The notes under the pieces are model-generated. The model made no database searches and was not told the origin of the DNA. It saw nothing but the letters and a program-made list of their open reading frames with translations. Made by a program: the position numbers and the translations under genes. 5,748 bases of DNA. Source: Myxococcales bacterium (GTDB lineage: Bacteria; Myxococcota_A; Polyangia; Polyangiales; Polyangiaceae). This document shows positions 5,225 through 5,748 of the stretch, piece by piece (the stretch's first letter is position 1; every line of letters starts with the position of its first letter). The DNA lies in assembly GCA_013298325.1 (NCBI GenBank), contig JAAFHJ010000340.1:1-5748 (forward strand), written 5' to 3'.

Positions 5225-5748
5225 GTGACGCCGGACCTCCTCGACAAGCGCTTTGTCTTCGTCACCGGCAAAGGTGGTGTCGGCAAGACGACGCTGACCG
5301 TCGCCCTCGCCCGCCGGGCCGCCGCCGAGGGGAAGCGGGTCCTCGTCTGCATCTGCAACGCGAAAGACCGGATGAGCCCCCTCTTCGGCTGCGCGCCGCT
5401 CGGGCCAGAGATTTCCCAGGTCGGCGAGAACATTTGGGGCGTCAACATGGCCCCCGAACTCGCCCTCGAAGAGTACGGGATGCTCGCCCTCAAATCGCGG
5501 GCCGCCTACAAGCTCCTCTTCGACAATTCGCTGGTGCGGACGTTCTTCCGCGCCGTCCCCGGCCTCCACGAGTGGGCGATGCTCGGCAAAGCCTGGTGGC
5601 ACACCACCGAGACGCGCGCCGATGGCTCCTTTGCGTACGATCTCGTGATCTTGGACGCGCCGGCCACCGGTCACGGGCTCGATATGCTCCGCGTGCCGAA
5701 GGTGATCGTCGACGTCGTCCCGCCGGGGATCCTCCGCCGTGACGCCGA
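5225..5748 (+). CDS. ArsA/Get3-like P-loop ATPase, N-terminal 174 codons (partial)
   Basis: The frame opens with GTG at 5225 and runs off the right edge. The product starts MTPDLLDKRFVFVTG and has the deviant Walker A motif GKGGVGKTT (residues 15-23) of the ArsA/Get3/MinD class. The sequence FAYDLVILDAPATGHGLDML (136-155) matches the ArsA-family switch II region DxAPTGHTLRLL. The middle part, with PGLHEWAMLGK (112-122), is like bacterial ArsA-family ATPases outside arsenical efflux operons. At the switch I position, where ArsA and Get3 carry DPA, this protein has CICNAKDR (42-49), so the catalytic Asp appears replaced by Asn. No arsenic genes are in view, so arsenite transport should not be assumed; these relatives are generally uncharacterised. 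GTG at 5225 is chosen because it leaves the short N-terminal extension usual before the P-loop. It follows paralogue 3 by 60 bases. Confidence 0.9.
   Translation, partial: MTPDLLDKRFVFVTGKGGVGKTTLTVALARRAAAEGKRVLVCICNAKDRMSPLFGCAPLGPEISQVGENIWGVNMAPELALEEYGMLALKSRAAYKLLFDNSLVRTFFRAVPGLHEWAMLGKAWWHTTETRADGSFAYDLVILDAPATGHGLDMLRVPKVIVDVVPPGILRRDA

Noticed and set aside
5225..5748. Arsenite efflux ATPase (arsA) of an ars operon
   Set aside because: The family is right but no arsenic resistance gene is visible and the switch I sequence differs from ArsA, so the symbol was not assigned.

Overview
The window is high-GC DNA with strong G/C preference at third codon positions. It probably comes from a deltaproteobacterial or myxobacterial genome (Myxococcota, perhaps Polyangiales). 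This is inferred from composition, from an ArsA-type ATPase with a CxCNAKxR switch region, and from secreted proteins with a WYGWQ motif that I associate with that group. No search was run. No tRNA, rRNA, CRISPR array, insertion sequence or phage gene was seen.

Layout: (1) 1-688, minus strand, the first 229 codons of an unrecognised helical cytoplasmic protein that runs off the left edge. (2) 689-798, a divergent intergenic region. (3) 799-1622, plus strand, two genes overlapping by ATGA: a 108-aa protein of unknown fold and a 166-aa protein that resembles HEPN-type helical domains. (4) 1775-2359, an iron-type superoxide dismutase (sodB) with all metal ligands and its own Shine-Dalgarno site. 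(5) 2486-5164, three tandem paralogues of an exported protein family. Each has a signal peptide, a Pro/Ala-rich linker, the WYGWQ and HxxHG motifs, glycine/alanine-rich hydrophobic segments and a terminal Phe. (6) 5225 to the right edge, the N-terminal 174 codons of an ArsA/Get3-like ATPase.

The genes do not form one obvious pathway. sodB is an oxidative-stress housekeeping gene. The 799-1622 pair looks like a self-contained cassette. The three paralogues look like a local duplication series of envelope proteins. The ATPase starts a further unit.

The most notable points are a repeated start arrangement without Shine-Dalgarno sites, in which a TA-containing -10-like element has its T 12-13 nt before the start codon (four of seven starts, suggesting leaderless mRNAs); the HEPN-like pair; the paralogue array, where copies 2 and 3 carry twin-arginine signals and copy 1 does not; and the Asp-less switch I of the ATPase.
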